Positions 1 through 8,276 are shown, counted from the stretch's first letter. The stretch: DNA of 64,000 bases from an uncultured Bacilli bacterium (GCA_934098435.1 CAKOOV010000008.1:5126-69125), one strand, 5' to 3'. Notes: generated from the sequence alone by a model not told the origin. Program-made: numbers and translations.

Positions 1-195
1 ATTAGTAATATTACACCTGAAATTAATAATAATCAGGGTATGAATATTAATCCTATTAATAGTATTACACCTGAAGTTAACAATAATCATGGTATGAATA
101 TTAATCCTATTAATAGTATTACACCTGAAGTTAATAGTAATCAAGGTATGAATATTAATCCTATTAATAGTATTACACCTGAAGTTAATAATGGT
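1..195 (+). repeat. 54-bp in-frame tandem repeat
   Basis: A partial unit at 1-39 is followed by units at 40-93, 94-147 and 148-195 (last one shortened). Each full unit encodes 18 residues starting MNINPINSITPEVN. The units are nearly identical at the DNA level, so copy number can change by slippage or recombination without a frameshift. More units may lie upstream of the window. Confidence 0.95.
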
Positions 196-660
196 GTTAA
201 TGCTAGCAATCCTTCTGATTCTTTCTTTATTCCTGCTTCAGAGCAGACTCCTAAGATTGAACCTAGAAATGTTGTTATTCCTAATGTTAGTACAAATACA
301 GAAATTCCTAGTCCTGTTACTCCGCCTACGCCTGTAAGTAGTCATCCTGTGGAGGCTCCTGTAAATAATGGATATGCTGAAGTTAATAATACTATTCCTA
401 ATGTTACTCCGGTTGTTCCACAACCTGTTGTATCTAATACAATACCTACTGAAAATATGAATCAGTTTAATTATAATAATACTAATAATGGTATGGTTAA
501 TAATAATGTTAATGAACCTAGTGCTTTTCAGAGTCAGGGTGTTAATAATTTTAATTCTAACTTTGTTAATAATGGTTCCAATTTTGTAACTGGTAATCCT
601 AATGTCAATCAAAGTAATAATATGCAAAATGGCAATATTTCTGGTAATTGGCAGTTATAA
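1..660 (+). CDS. Asn-rich low-complexity repeat protein (5' end outside window)
   Basis: The frame is open from base 1, so the true start lies upstream; the first ATG inside is at 40. The visible 219 residues begin with tandem 18-residue units (NPINSITPEVN core), then a Pro/Val-rich stretch and an Asn/Val-rich tail ending SGNWQL. There is no membrane segment and no catalytic motif. The product is very rich in Asn, Pro and Val and is probably disordered. It is followed by a hairpin terminator and then by a second Asn-rich gene, so the two may act together. I do not recognise a family; function unknown. The coding call rests on a long open frame, in-frame repeats and T-ending codon use like the neighbours. 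Confidence 0.75.
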   Translation: MSNITPEINNNQGMNINPINSITPEVNNNHGMNINPINSITPEVNSNQGMNINPINSITPEVNNGVNASNPSDSFFIPASEQTPKIEPRNVVIPNVSTNTEIPSPVTPPTPVSSHPVEAPVNNGYAEVNNTIPNVTPVVPQPVVSNTIPTENMNQFNYNNTNNGMVNNNVNEPSAFQSQGVNNFNSNFVNNGSNFVTGNPNVNQSNNMQNGNISGNWQL

Positions 661-685
661 ATTTAGGTTAATACCTAAATTTTTT
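659..685 (+). terminator. Intrinsic terminator
   Basis: AAATTTAGGT (659-668) pairs with ACCTAAATTT (673-682) around a TAAT loop, followed by Ts. It overlaps the stop codon of the upstream Asn-rich gene. Confidence 0.8.
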
Positions 686-707
686 ATCTTAGAAAGGAGG
701 TAAGAAT

Positions 708-1148
708 ATGAATAATAGTAATGATGATAATAATAGTGTTGGTCCTTATAAGGCTACTAGTAATATGAATACTTATATTGATACTCCTAATGCTAATTTT
801 AATGGTATGATGAATGTTAATATTCAAAGTGGTACTACTAATAGTAGTAATCATGGTAATACTGTGATTAATAGTAATAATAATAATATTCAAGCTAGTC
901 CTACTATTGAGAGTAATAATGTAGTTAATAGTAATTATAATAATAATAATGTTATTGATAATAATTTATATAATAATTATAGTGAAAATGTTACTAAGAC
1001 TTATATAGGTAGTAATAATAAGTCTAAAAAAAAGACCATGACTTTGAATCTTGGTCCTGAATTTAAGATTGCTTTTTTAATTGTGGTAATATTACTTGTA
1101 TTTGTTTTCTTACTTCCATATATTAGTGATCTTATTAGAGGTTATTAA
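708..1148 (+). CDS. Asn/Ser-rich protein with C-terminal membrane anchor
   Basis: 146 residues. Residues 1-110 are almost entirely Asn, Ser, Thr, Ile and Val and look disordered. A short basic patch (NKSKKKT) precedes one hydrophobic segment near the C-terminus (IAFLIVVILLVFVFLLPYI), giving a tail-anchored topology with the Asn-rich part probably in the cytoplasm (inference from the Lys side). The start is well supported by AAAGGAGG about 8 bases upstream. Composition matches the preceding Asn-rich gene, suggesting a related pair. The last 14 bases overlap the 3' end of the convergent RNHCP gene. Function unknown. Confidence 0.8.
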   Translation: MNNSNDDNNSVGPYKATSNMNTYIDTPNANFNGMMNVNIQSGTTNSSNHGNTVINSNNNNIQASPTIESNNVVNSNYNNNNVIDNNLYNNYSENVTKTYIGSNNKSKKKTMTLNLGPEFKIAFLIVVILLVFVFLLPYISDLIRGY

Positions 1149-1443
1149 TATTTGATAGTTCAATTATTTTATTGAAGTTATCATCTGTAGCCATTATATT
1201 TTTATGTATTTCTTTACACTTATTGCAGCTATAAATTATTTTATAGCTGTTTTTAAATTTTTCTATTCCTATGGGCTTCATTAATCCTTTACATTTATTT
1301 TGTCTATCTCCAGGGTTTATATCTAGATGTTTGGAATATAAACAATAAGGGCAATGGTCTCTGGCTGTATAACCAAGTTTTTGTACTTCTTTACCACAAT
1401 TTTCACATATAAATTTTTCATCAATCATATTAAACTTTTTCAT
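1135..1443 (-). CDS. RNHCP-domain zinc-ribbon protein
   Basis: 102 residues with the signature of the RNHCP family: an N-terminal CENCG, then ARDHCPYCLYSKHLD, NPGDRQNKCKGLMKPIG, and a second pair CNKC near residue 75. The four Cys pairs and the His probably bind zinc. The family name comes from the central R-N-H-C-P motif; here Asn is replaced by Asp. Biochemical role is not established for the family. It is monocistronic on the minus strand and overlaps the Asn-rich gene tail to tail. Full length for the family. Confidence 0.85.
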   Translation of the reverse strand: MKKFNMIDEKFICENCGKEVQKLGYTARDHCPYCLYSKHLDINPGDRQNKCKGLMKPIGIEKFKNSYKIIYSCNKCKEIHKNIMATDDNFNKIIELSNINNL

Positions 1444-1491
1444 ACTTATATTTTATCATATAATTAGAAAAATTAAAACACTATTTGTGTT

Positions 1492-1677
1492 TTAATAATA
1501 AGGGTATGGGTATGGTCCATACGGTGGATAGTAGTTATTATATACGGGGTATGGTCTTGGATAAAAAGCTGGGGCTAATAGGCCTCCGGTTATTCCTCCT
1601 AAAATAAATGGTCCAAAAAAACCTCCGCCGATAAATCGATTGTTATTTATTGGTTTTCGATATATATTGTTATACAT
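1492..1677 (-). CDS. Small Gly/Pro/Tyr-rich protein
   Basis: 61 residues: a basic Asn-rich start, a hydrophobic Gly-rich middle (GGGFFGPFILGGITGGLL), then a tail of Pro and Tyr ending YPYPYY. A strong AAAGGAG lies about 9 bases before the ATG on the minus strand, which argues that this short frame is translated. Similar small YP-rich proteins with a glycine-zipper-like middle occur in Firmicutes, sometimes linked to spore coats or surfaces; I cannot assign this one. It lies between the RNHCP gene and the divergent rhomboid gene. Confidence 0.7.
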   Translation of the reverse strand: MYNNIYRKPINNNRFIGGGFFGPFILGGITGGLLAPAFYPRPYPVYNNYYPPYGPYPYPYY

Positions 1678-1735
1678 TTGATAGTCTCCTTTCTATAATA
1701 TTATATTAATAAAATGCAATGCTGTGAAAAAATAC

Positions 1736-1764
1736 TTTATTTATTTTATGTTTTCGAGTATAAT
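1736..1764 (+). promoter_or_regulatory. Sigma-A type promoter of the rhomboid gene
   Basis: TTTATT (1736-1741), 17-base spacer, TATAAT (1759-1764). Transcription would start near 1771, downstream of the alternative GTG at 1724, which supports the ATG at 1784 as the real start. Confidence 0.65.
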
Positions 1765-1783
1765 ATTATATGTGGAGGTTGTA

Positions 1784-2914
1784 ATGGAAGAGACTGTATT
1801 TAAAAGTGATGATTTGTTAGTTATGAATTTAATTAATTATTTTATTACTGAAAAGAATTATAATCCTATGATTATACATGGTTTAAATGATGAAATTTGG
1901 CTTGAAAATTTAGATAGTAGTTATAAGATAGTTAGAATTGTTTCACATCATATTCATAATAAAGAGCAGTTAGATTTTGATAGATTTAAACTTAGTAGAA
2001 TAATTAAACAAGTTAAAAAGAAAACTTTATCTTTTAATGTTAAGGTTTTGAATATATATATGGATATTGAAGATGATAAACTACTTTCAGATAATGATGT
2101 TCATATTTCTAGTGAGGAAGATATTAATAATTCTAAACTTACTAATGTATTTCCTGATATTGTAGAAAAAACGGAAAGAAAGGAAGATGGACTTGAATAT
2201 TTTATAAAGGTTAGTGATAATATTAATAAGAATAATGAGATTAGAAGTAAGAAGGCTGAAAAATTATTTTCGTTAAAAAAGCCAGTTGTTACTGATATTT
2301 TGATATTGTTATGTGTGATTATTTTTATTGCTATGTATATATTTGGTAATGGTTCTTCGGATAATTATACTTTATTAAAATTTGGCGCTAATTATGATGC
2401 TTTGACTAAAGCAGGTGATTATTATAGACTTATTACTTGTATGTTTTTACATATTGGTATTGCACATTTGCTTTGTAATATGTATTCTTTATATATTGTT
2501 GGTAATAGTGTTGAAAATTTATTTGGTAAAGTTAAATATTTAATTATTTATTTTATTAGTGGTATTTGTGGTAGTATTTTGTCTTTAGCATTTTGTCATA
2601 ATACTATTTCTGCTGGAGCATCAGGAGCTATATTTGGTCTTTTGGGAGCTTTATTGTATTTTGGATATTATTATCGTGCTTACTTAGGTAGTACTATTAA
2701 GAATTCTGTTATTCAGGTTATATTGATAAACTTGATTATTGGTTTTATGGTTCCTGGTATTAGTAATGCAGCTCATATTGGTGGTTTGGTTGGTGGTATT
2801 CTTACCGCTATGATGGTTGGTGTACCTGATAAGTCTACTTCTAGAGATAAGGTAAATGGTCTTATACTTACGATTATATATATATGTTTTATTAGTTATT
2901 TAGCATTTATGTAG
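1784..2914 (+). CDS. Rhomboid family intramembrane serine protease
   Basis: 376 residues. The N-terminal ~170 residues are soluble and charged, as in Bacillus GluP-type rhomboids; from ~175 on there are about seven membrane segments. The catalytic Ser is S280 in GASGAIFG and the catalytic His is H331 in NAAHIGG; the HIGIAHLLCNMYSLY block matches the conserved loop and helix before the active site. I chose ATG 1784 because GGAGG sits 5 bases upstream and the promoter lies after the GTG at 1724. It should cleave membrane proteins within or near the bilayer; its substrate cannot be told from the context. The next gene starts 11 bases downstream and is probably cotranscribed. Confidence 0.92.
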   Translation: MEETVFKSDDLLVMNLINYFITEKNYNPMIIHGLNDEIWLENLDSSYKIVRIVSHHIHNKEQLDFDRFKLSRIIKQVKKKTLSFNVKVLNIYMDIEDDKLLSDNDVHISSEEDINNSKLTNVFPDIVEKTERKEDGLEYFIKVSDNINKNNEIRSKKAEKLFSLKKPVVTDILILLCVIIFIAMYIFGNGSSDNYTLLKFGANYDALTKAGDYYRLITCMFLHIGIAHLLCNMYSLYIVGNSVENLFGKVKYLIIYFISGICGSILSLAFCHNTISAGASGAIFGLLGALLYFGYYYRAYLGSTIKNSVIQVILINLIIGFMVPGISNAAHIGGLVGGILTAMMVGVPDKSTSRDKVNGLILTIIYICFISYLAFM

Positions 2915-2925
2915 GAGAATGAGAT

Positions 2926-3621
2926 ATGAAAATGAATAGTGATGAAAAACAAGCTTTGGATTTTTTTGGATTAGATGGTAATTTTAGTAAAAAGAAGTAT
3001 AGGGCTGTATATAATGCTAAAGTAAAAAATAAGTATAATGAGGCTTTAACTGGTGGAAGCAGTGTTTCTGATATTGAAAAGGATATTGATAAATATAATG
3101 AAATTATTGAATTATATTTATTTAAATGTGAATGTTGTAAAAAGATGAAAGATTGGTATTTTGATGGTATTGAGAAGATTGATTCTTCTTTGGTTAAATA
3201 TATTATTAGTGTTAATTATAATAATAATTATTTAATAGATAAGGATGTTATACTTGATTTGGAACTTTTACTTGATACTTTTTACAAGAGGTTTTCTTTC
3301 TTTACTGATTTAATTATGGAATCTACTTCTAGAGAGGAAGCTATCAAACATTTTGAAGATTTTGTTACTATTATGGAAGTTGATATTAATAATTATAAAA
3401 ATGGTAAACTTGCTATTAAAGCTAGACTTATTAATGATTTTAAGGATAAAGTAAGAAGTAATTTTGAAAAGGGGAGTAGTAATTATCAATATATGATTAG
3501 TAATTATTTTACTAAATTATTAAGTTCTAAGAATAGTGATGAGTGCTTACGTGTTTATAATATGGCTATGATGGAAATTAAACTATTTAGTATGGATAAA
3601 TTTAGAGTGAAAGAAAGATAA
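2926..3621 (+). CDS. Hypothetical protein, 231 aa, cotranscribed with rhomboid
   Basis: Starts 11 bases after the rhomboid stop behind AGGAGAATGAG. A second ATG two codons in (2932) is also possible. The product is soluble and highly charged, with no signal peptide or membrane segment. Residues 5-65 (ALDFFGLDGNFSKKKYRAVYNAKV, written in parts: ALDFFGLDG, then KKKYRAVYN) have a helical spacing loosely like a J domain, but there is no HPD motif, so I do not call it one. A CECCKK stretch near residue 70 might bind metal. A clear hairpin terminator follows. Function unknown; the gene itself is convincing by length, RBS and codon use. Confidence 0.75.
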   Translation: MKMNSDEKQALDFFGLDGNFSKKKYRAVYNAKVKNKYNEALTGGSSVSDIEKDIDKYNEIIELYLFKCECCKKMKDWYFDGIEKIDSSLVKYIISVNYNNNYLIDKDVILDLELLLDTFYKRFSFFTDLIMESTSREEAIKHFEDFVTIMEVDINNYKNGKLAIKARLINDFKDKVRSNFEKGSSNYQYMISNYFTKLLSSKNSDECLRVYNMAMMEIKLFSMDKFRVKER

Positions 3622-3642
3622 TAATAAATTCTTTCTTTTTTT
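3610..3642 (+). terminator. Intrinsic terminator
   Basis: AAAGAAAG (3610-3617) pairs with CTTTCTTT (3631-3638) and runs into eight or more Ts, separating the rhomboid unit from rnfC. Confidence 0.75.
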
Positions 3643-3679
3643 TTCTATTTATGTTATTATATAGTAGAGGAGAATGGAT

Positions 3680-4930
3680 ATGGAAAAAGTACATATTAAT
3701 AGTAGTAAGTTATCTGATGTTATAGAAAAGTATGATAAACCAATTAATATATTTATTCCTCTTATGGATAAGAATGGTAATAGTTATAAGTCTTTGGTTA
3801 AGATTGGTGATTATGTATATAAGGGAGATATAATAGCTAGATGTGAAAAACTTGACTTTGGTATTAATAGTAGTGTATCTGGTAAAGTTATTGGCTTTGA
3901 TACTAAGTTTATTTCGAATGGTATTAAATGTGATTGTGTTGTTATTTCTAATGATTATAAGGAGAAGGTTAGAAAAAATAGGGTTATTGGTAATAGAAAG
4001 GATAATTATTCTAAGGATGATTTTATTAATGATTTAAGAAATAATGGGATTGTTGGTCTTGGTGGTAGTGGTTTTCCTTCTTTTATTAAGTATAGTGCTG
4101 ATGGTATTAAGTATTTACTTATTAATGCTGTTGAGTGTGAACCTTATATTTCTTGCGATAAAGCTATTATTTATAATTATAGTGAAGAGATACTTGAGGG
4201 TATTGATAATATTTTAGATATTATGGGTATTGAAAAAGCTATTATTGTTATTAAAAAGTCTAATACTAGATATATAGATGCTTTAAATAAGTTTATTGGT
4301 ACTTATCCTAATATTAGTATTTATTCTACTATGGATTTTTATCCTAATGGTTGGGAAAGATTGGTTGTTTTAAATACTCTTGGTATTTCTTATGATAAGT
4401 ATCCTAGTGAGAAGGGGATTATTGTTAGTAATGTTTCTACTATATATGCTATATATGAGATGCTTAAGGAAAATAAATCTTTATGTGAAAGGGTTATTAC
4501 TATTAGTGGTAGTGGTATTAAGAAGAAATGTAATGTTAAGGTTAAAGTTGGTACTTTAGCTAGTGATGTTATTTCTAATTTTAATGAATATAAGAAAATT
4601 AAGAATCCTATTTTTATAGCAGGTGGTCCTATGATGGGTAATTCTTTACCTAGTGATGATATGGTTATTACTGCTTCGGTTAATTCTATATTAGTTGTAA
4701 GTGATTTTGATAATAAGGTTTTACCTTGTATAAATTGTGGTAAATGTACTAGGGTATGTCCTAGTGGATTATCTCCGGTACTTATTATGACTTCTATTAA
4801 TGATAAGAATAAACTTAAATGTCTTGATACTTCTAAATGTATTGAATGTGGTCTTTGTAGTTATATTTGTCCATCTAAAATTGAGGTTAGGGAGTTTGTT
4901 CGTGAAGCTAAGAAGAAGGTGAATGAATAA
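3680..4930 (+). CDS. rnfC: Rnf electron transport complex subunit C
   Basis: RnfC is the peripheral NADH-side subunit of the Rnf ferredoxin:NAD+ oxidoreductase. Visible blocks, in order: N-terminal barrel-sandwich domain (GDYVYKGDII, SSVSGKV), the flavin/NADH fold (GLGGSGFPS, LLINAVECEPYIS), an SLBB-like part ending GGPMMGNS, and two 4Fe-4S clusters (CINCGKCTRVCP and CIECGLCSYICP). At ~416 residues it is at the short end for the family and lacks the long Ala/Glu tail of proteobacterial forms. ATG 3680 is preferred over 3674 because GAGGAG is only one base from the latter. It overlaps the next gene by one base (TAATG). Confidence 0.93.
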   Translation: MEKVHINSSKLSDVIEKYDKPINIFIPLMDKNGNSYKSLVKIGDYVYKGDIIARCEKLDFGINSSVSGKVIGFDTKFISNGIKCDCVVISNDYKEKVRKNRVIGNRKDNYSKDDFINDLRNNGIVGLGGSGFPSFIKYSADGIKYLLINAVECEPYISCDKAIIYNYSEEILEGIDNILDIMGIEKAIIVIKKSNTRYIDALNKFIGTYPNISIYSTMDFYPNGWERLVVLNTLGISYDKYPSEKGIIVSNVSTIYAIYEMLKENKSLCERVITISGSGIKKKCNVKVKVGTLASDVISNFNEYKKIKNPIFIAGGPMMGNSLPSDDMVITASVNSILVVSDFDNKVLPCINCGKCTRVCPSGLSPVLIMTSINDKNKLKCLDTSKCIECGLCSYICPSKIEVREFVREAKKKVNE

Positions 4931-6339
4931 TGGAATTTAAGGTATGTAAGAAGACTTTTTTAAAGAGTAAAGATAATACTACTAATATTATGTATAATAT
5001 TCTTGTAATTTTGGTTTTGTTTATTTTGTTTGCTACTTATAAGAATGGTATTTATCCTACTATTAAGGGATATGGTAGTTTATATCTTTTATTTAAACCA
5101 CTTTTATTTGCTTCTATTGGGGCTATTGTTTGTTTATTTACTGAATATTTATATTATTTTATTAAAGGAGATAAGAAAAGTTTTTATTATTTATTTACGT
5201 CTAGTTATGCTATTATACCAGGAGTATTTCTTAGTCTTATTATTCCTATTAATACTCCTATATGGCTTTTAATATTGGGAAGTTTTATAGCTAGTTTATC
5301 TAAGGTTATTATGGGAGGATTTGGTAAGAATAAATTTAATCCTGCTTTAGTGGGGGCTCTTTTTGTTACAGTTATATTTTCTTCTTATAATGGGGGATAT
5401 CTTAATAATTATGAAGTAGATACGATAAGTTCTGCTACTCCTCTTGCTAATATGACTGCTAGTGGATATGTCATTTCCTATGATAATTTGGTTAAACCAT
5501 ATGGTAGTTTACTTGATTTCTTTGTTGGTAGTATTCCTGGATCTATTGGTGAGACTTCTTCACTTCTTATTATTTTAGTATTTATATATTTAGCTTATAA
5601 GAAGTATATAAAGGTTAGAATTCCTATTAGTTATGTTTTGACTGTTAGTGTTATTAGTTTGATACTTTGTATTATTAAGGATATTGGACTTTGGTTTGTA
5701 TTATTTAATATTTTATCAGGTGGTTTGCTTTTTGGAGCAGTACTTATGGCTACTGATCCGGTTACTACTCCTATTAGTAATAGGGGTCAGGTAATAGGTG
5801 GTATTATACTTGGTATTGTTACTATGATTATTAGGTATATGACTCCACTTCCTGAAGGAGTACTTATTTCGATATTAATTCTTAATATATGTACTATTTT
5901 TATTAATTATTTTACTACAATATTATATAATAAGAATATTGTAAGAAATATTATTATGGTAGTTTTTATACTTAGTATTATACCTATATCTTTTGTTATT
6001 AGTTCTAAGATTACTAATAAGCCACTTGATGATAGTTTTGAAGTTTTATCTAAAGTAAAGAGTGGTACTGATACTATATATGAAGTACGTGGTAGGGGAT
6101 ATGCTGGTAATGGTAGTTTAAAACTTAAAATTGTATTTACTGGTAATAAGATTACTAAGATAGATGTTATTAAGAGTAATGAGACTTATACTAAGATGAT
6201 TTATGATAATGATTATTTAAATAAACTTACTTCTTATCAGGATAATTTAGATAATTTGGATACGATAAGTGGAGCTACTTATACTAGTAATTATTTGAAA
6301 GATATTATAAGAAAAACAATAGAAGACTATGAGGGGTAG
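4930..6339 (+). CDS. rnfD: RnfD-RnfG fusion (membrane FMN subunit with C-terminal FMN-binding domain)
   Basis: 469 residues. Residues 20-330 are an NqrB/RnfD-type membrane domain with about nine to ten helices and the conserved GGFGKNKFNPAL and MATDPVTTPIS blocks. The RnfD flavinylation site appears as DTISSATPLA with T170, so the usual S-G-A-T is S-S-A-T. A further helix (~340-360) is followed by an RnfG-type FMN-binding domain (375-469) with canonical DTISGATYTS, T450. RnfD and RnfG are normally separate genes; here they form one frame with no stop or shift. No rnfA, rnfB or rnfE is in the window. A terminator overlaps the stop codon. Confidence 0.88.
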   Translation: MEFKVCKKTFLKSKDNTTNIMYNILVILVLFILFATYKNGIYPTIKGYGSLYLLFKPLLFASIGAIVCLFTEYLYYFIKGDKKSFYYLFTSSYAIIPGVFLSLIIPINTPIWLLILGSFIASLSKVIMGGFGKNKFNPALVGALFVTVIFSSYNGGYLNNYEVDTISSATPLANMTASGYVISYDNLVKPYGSLLDFFVGSIPGSIGETSSLLIILVFIYLAYKKYIKVRIPISYVLTVSVISLILCIIKDIGLWFVLFNILSGGLLFGAVLMATDPVTTPISNRGQVIGGIILGIVTMIIRYMTPLPEGVLISILILNICTIFINYFTTILYNKNIVRNIIMVVFILSIIPISFVISSKITNKPLDDSFEVLSKVKSGTDTIYEVRGRGYAGNGSLKLKIVFTGNKITKIDVIKSNETYTKMIYDNDYLNKLTSYQDNLDNLDTISGATYTSNYLKDIIRKTIEDYEG

Positions 6340-6352
6340 TCTTCTATTTATT
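6318..6352 (+). terminator. Intrinsic terminator overlapping the rnfDG stop
   Basis: AATAGAAGACTA (6318-6329) pairs with TAGTCTTCTATT (6337-6348), 12 bp; loop TGAGGGG. The TAG stop codon is in the right arm. Confidence 0.8.
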
Positions 6353-6357
6353 AATAA

Positions 6358-6382
6358 AATAGTAAAGACGAAATATTTCCTA
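6358..6382 (+). promoter_or_regulatory. Candidate operator, copy A, upstream of the Ham1 gene
   Basis: 25 bases containing TAAAGAC and ATATTTCCTA. A second copy at 7697-7721 matches at 21 of 25 positions. Both end about 20 bases before a strong AAGGAGG-type RBS in the same operon. An HTH-WYL regulator gene lies between them, so a binding site for it is an obvious idea, but this is inference. Confidence 0.45.
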
Positions 6383-6420
6383 TATATAAGATATATTAAA
6401 TCTAAGGAGGTGTTTTAAAT

Positions 6421-7023
6421 ATGAGTAAAAAAATATTAGTTGCTGCAAGTAATAATAATGGAAAAATAAGAGAAATTAAAGAAATATTTAATGACTATGA
6501 TATTTTATCTATTAGCGAAATGGAAAAAAAGTTAGGTAAAAAAATTATTGTTACTGAAAATCAAATGACTTTTAGTGAAAATGCAAGGGAAAAGGTAAAT
6601 TGTTTATATCAAGAAATTGGAGAGGACTATATTTGTATTGGTGATGATTCTGGTATATCTATTGATGCATTAGATGGTTTTCCGGGTGTACACACTGCAA
6701 GATGGATGAATGCGGATGATCATATAAAAAACTTAGAATTATTAAAGAGGTTAGAAAATATACCTAAGAACAAAAGACAATGTCATTATACAACGGTTAT
6801 TGCAATAAAAGGAAAAGAAATTGATAAGACTTTTGAATATACTTTAGATGGAATAATAAGTTTGAATGTAAGAGGAAATAATGGTTTTGGTTTTGATGAA
6901 ATTTTTGAGTTACCAAATGGTAAAACATTAGCGGAAATAACTATGAAAGAAAAATTAGAGTTAAGTCCTAGAAGAAAAGCTTTGGATATGGCTATAGAAT
7001 ATTTAAAAAGTTATAAAAATTAA
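6421..7023 (+). CDS. Ham1/RdgB-type non-canonical purine NTP pyrophosphatase
   Basis: 200 residues, full length for the family that converts XTP, ITP and dITP to monophosphates. Motifs: substrate loop ILVAASNNNGKIREI near the N-terminus, GDDSGISIDALDGFPGVHTARW around residue 80 (in parts: GDDSGISIDAL, GFPGVHTARW) with the metal-binding acidic pair, and NGFGFDEIF in the C-terminal half. An excellent AAGGAGG precedes the ATG. Codon use (frequent ATA, AAA, GGA, CAA) differs sharply from the preceding rnf genes, and it heads a cassette of enzymes acting on nucleotides, sugars and phosphates, so it may act on a special nucleotide rather than serve general house-cleaning. Symbol withheld for that reason. 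Confidence 0.88.
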   Translation: MSKKILVAASNNNGKIREIKEIFNDYDILSISEMEKKLGKKIIVTENQMTFSENAREKVNCLYQEIGEDYICIGDDSGISIDALDGFPGVHTARWMNADDHIKNLELLKRLENIPKNKRQCHYTTVIAIKGKEIDKTFEYTLDGIISLNVRGNNGFGFDEIFELPNGKTLAEITMKEKLELSPRRKALDMAIEYLKSYKN

Positions 7024-7072
7024 AATATTTGTGATATAATATCTTCAAAAGGAAACATGGAGGTATTATACT

Positions 7073-7675
7073 ATGAGTAAGATAACAAATGCTCTTTTAA
7101 TGATGAAATTATTATCAAATGGTAGAGTTTACTCTGTAAAAGAATTAAGTGAGGAACTCGGTGTTACTGAGAGAATGGTACGAAATTATAAAGAACAGTT
7201 AGAAATGGCTGGATATATAATAGAATCATTTAAAGGACCAGGTGGTGGTTATTTTATAAATAAAAATAATTTTATGAATATTAATTTTTTTAATAAATAC
7301 GATTTGGAAGTATTAGATAGAATAGAAAATGAAGTAACTATAAATGATAATGAATTAAATAAAGATTTTATTGAACTTAATAAAAAACTTCATTCTATTT
7401 ATAATTCTAATAAAGTGCTATCTGAGTATAAAGATGTTAATGTATTAATTAGTAAAAATGATGAGAAAGTGGAAATTATAAATAATTGTATAAATAACAA
7501 AAATAATTTATTAATAGATTATTTGGGTTCTTCGGGTAAAATAACAAAAAGAGAAATAATTCCAATAAATGTATTTGAATTTGAAAATAATATATATGTT
7601 ACGGCTTTTTGTAAGTTGAGAGGGGCAATTAGACATTTTTCCTTGGATAAGATATTAAATATGAATGAAAAGTAA
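7073..7675 (+). CDS. HTH-WYL transcriptional regulator
   Basis: 200 residues. Residues 1-60 form a winged helix of the HTH_11 type (VKELSEELGVTERMVRNYKE, then GPGGGYFI). The C-terminal ~80 residues are a WYL domain: LLIDYLGSSGKITKREIIP, VFEFENNIYVTAFCKLRGAIRHF in parts YVTAFCKLRG and RHFSLDKI. WYL domains sense small ligands, often nucleotides or nucleic acid, and such regulators often control defence or nucleotide-stress loci (established). It is shorter than typical ~320-residue members because the linker is reduced. RBS GGAGG is 9 bases before the ATG. Probably autoregulates the cassette through the repeated 25-base element. Confidence 0.85.
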   Translation: MSKITNALLMMKLLSNGRVYSVKELSEELGVTERMVRNYKEQLEMAGYIIESFKGPGGGYFINKNNFMNINFFNKYDLEVLDRIENEVTINDNELNKDFIELNKKLHSIYNSNKVLSEYKDVNVLISKNDEKVEIINNCINNKNNLLIDYLGSSGKITKREIIPINVFEFENNIYVTAFCKLRGAIRHFSLDKILNMNEK

Positions 7676-7696
7676 CCATAATAATGGTTTATTTTA

Positions 7697-7721
7697 AATA
7701 ATAAAGACATTATATTTCCTA
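7697..7721 (+). promoter_or_regulatory. Candidate operator, copy B, upstream of the HAD gene
   Basis: Second copy of the 25-base element at 6358-6382, sharing AATA, TAAAGAC and ATATTTCCTA with only four differences. It lies after the WYL gene, at the same distance from the next RBS, suggesting two separately started but coregulated transcripts. Confidence 0.45.
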
Positions 7722-7756
7722 ATTAAGTAATACAATTATTTTAGGAGGTAAATGAT

Positions 7757-8272
7757 ATGAGAGATGATTATACTTTTATTGATTGTGATGGTGTTATTAT
7801 AGACTCAGAACAAAGAATGTTAAAACGAAAAGAAGAAATGGGATTTTTAAATCATAAAGATAGTAATCAATTTGATGAATATTTTTCTTTAGCTGATGAA
7901 ATAGATGGTGAATGGGAAACTATTATCAAAGATGCGAAGTCAATTAATGATTCAGTAGAAATAATTAGAGAGCTGGAAAAAATGAAAAGAAAAATAGCAA
8001 TACTGACTAAAATTCATAGTTTAAAGGAGATGAAAATAAAGGTTCAAGATTTGAGAGAAAATAGGCATATATATTCTCCAATAATTTTTGTTCCACCTGG
8101 GATTCAAAAGCATGAAGTTGTAATTCCAAATCATCAATTGTTAATTGATGATTCGAAAAAAAATATCAATGGATGGATAGAACATGATGGGCAAGGCTTA
8201 CTTTTTGATGATAAGTTAGATAATAATAGTAAAACTAAGGTTAGAAGTTTGGAATTTTTATTAAAGAGGTGA
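7757..8272 (+). CDS. HAD-superfamily phosphatase
   Basis: 171 residues. HAD motif I is IDCDGVIIDSE near residue 9 (Asp nucleophile and Asp+2), motif II Thr lies in AILTKIHS, the Lys of motif III is plausible in IQKHEVVIP, and motif IV is LLIDDSKKNI. Size and order resemble the small 5'-nucleotidase/NagD-like HADs that remove phosphate from nucleotides or sugars. It starts behind AGGAGG and ends 4 bases before the next gene. Atypical codon use shared with the cassette. Exact substrate unknown. Confidence 0.82.
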   Translation: MRDDYTFIDCDGVIIDSEQRMLKRKEEMGFLNHKDSNQFDEYFSLADEIDGEWETIIKDAKSINDSVEIIRELEKMKRKIAILTKIHSLKEMKIKVQDLRENRHIYSPIIFVPPGIQKHEVVIPNHQLLIDDSKKNINGWIEHDGQGLLFDDKLDNNSKTKVRSLEFLLKR

Positions 8273-8276
8273 GTTT

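Noticed and set aside
238..627. Long minus-strand frame opposite the Asn-rich gene
   Set aside because: A mirror of AT-rich Asn/Ile codons on the other strand, no RBS and no recognisable domain. Many similar Ile/Leu/Ser-rich frames elsewhere were left out for the same reason.
1724..1783. N-terminal extension with a hydrophobic stretch for the rhomboid gene (GTG start)
   Set aside because: No RBS, and the promoter -10 box lies inside it; GGAGG supports ATG 1784.
2926..3130. J-domain in the protein after the rhomboid
   Set aside because: Helical spacing is suggestive but the HPD motif is absent.
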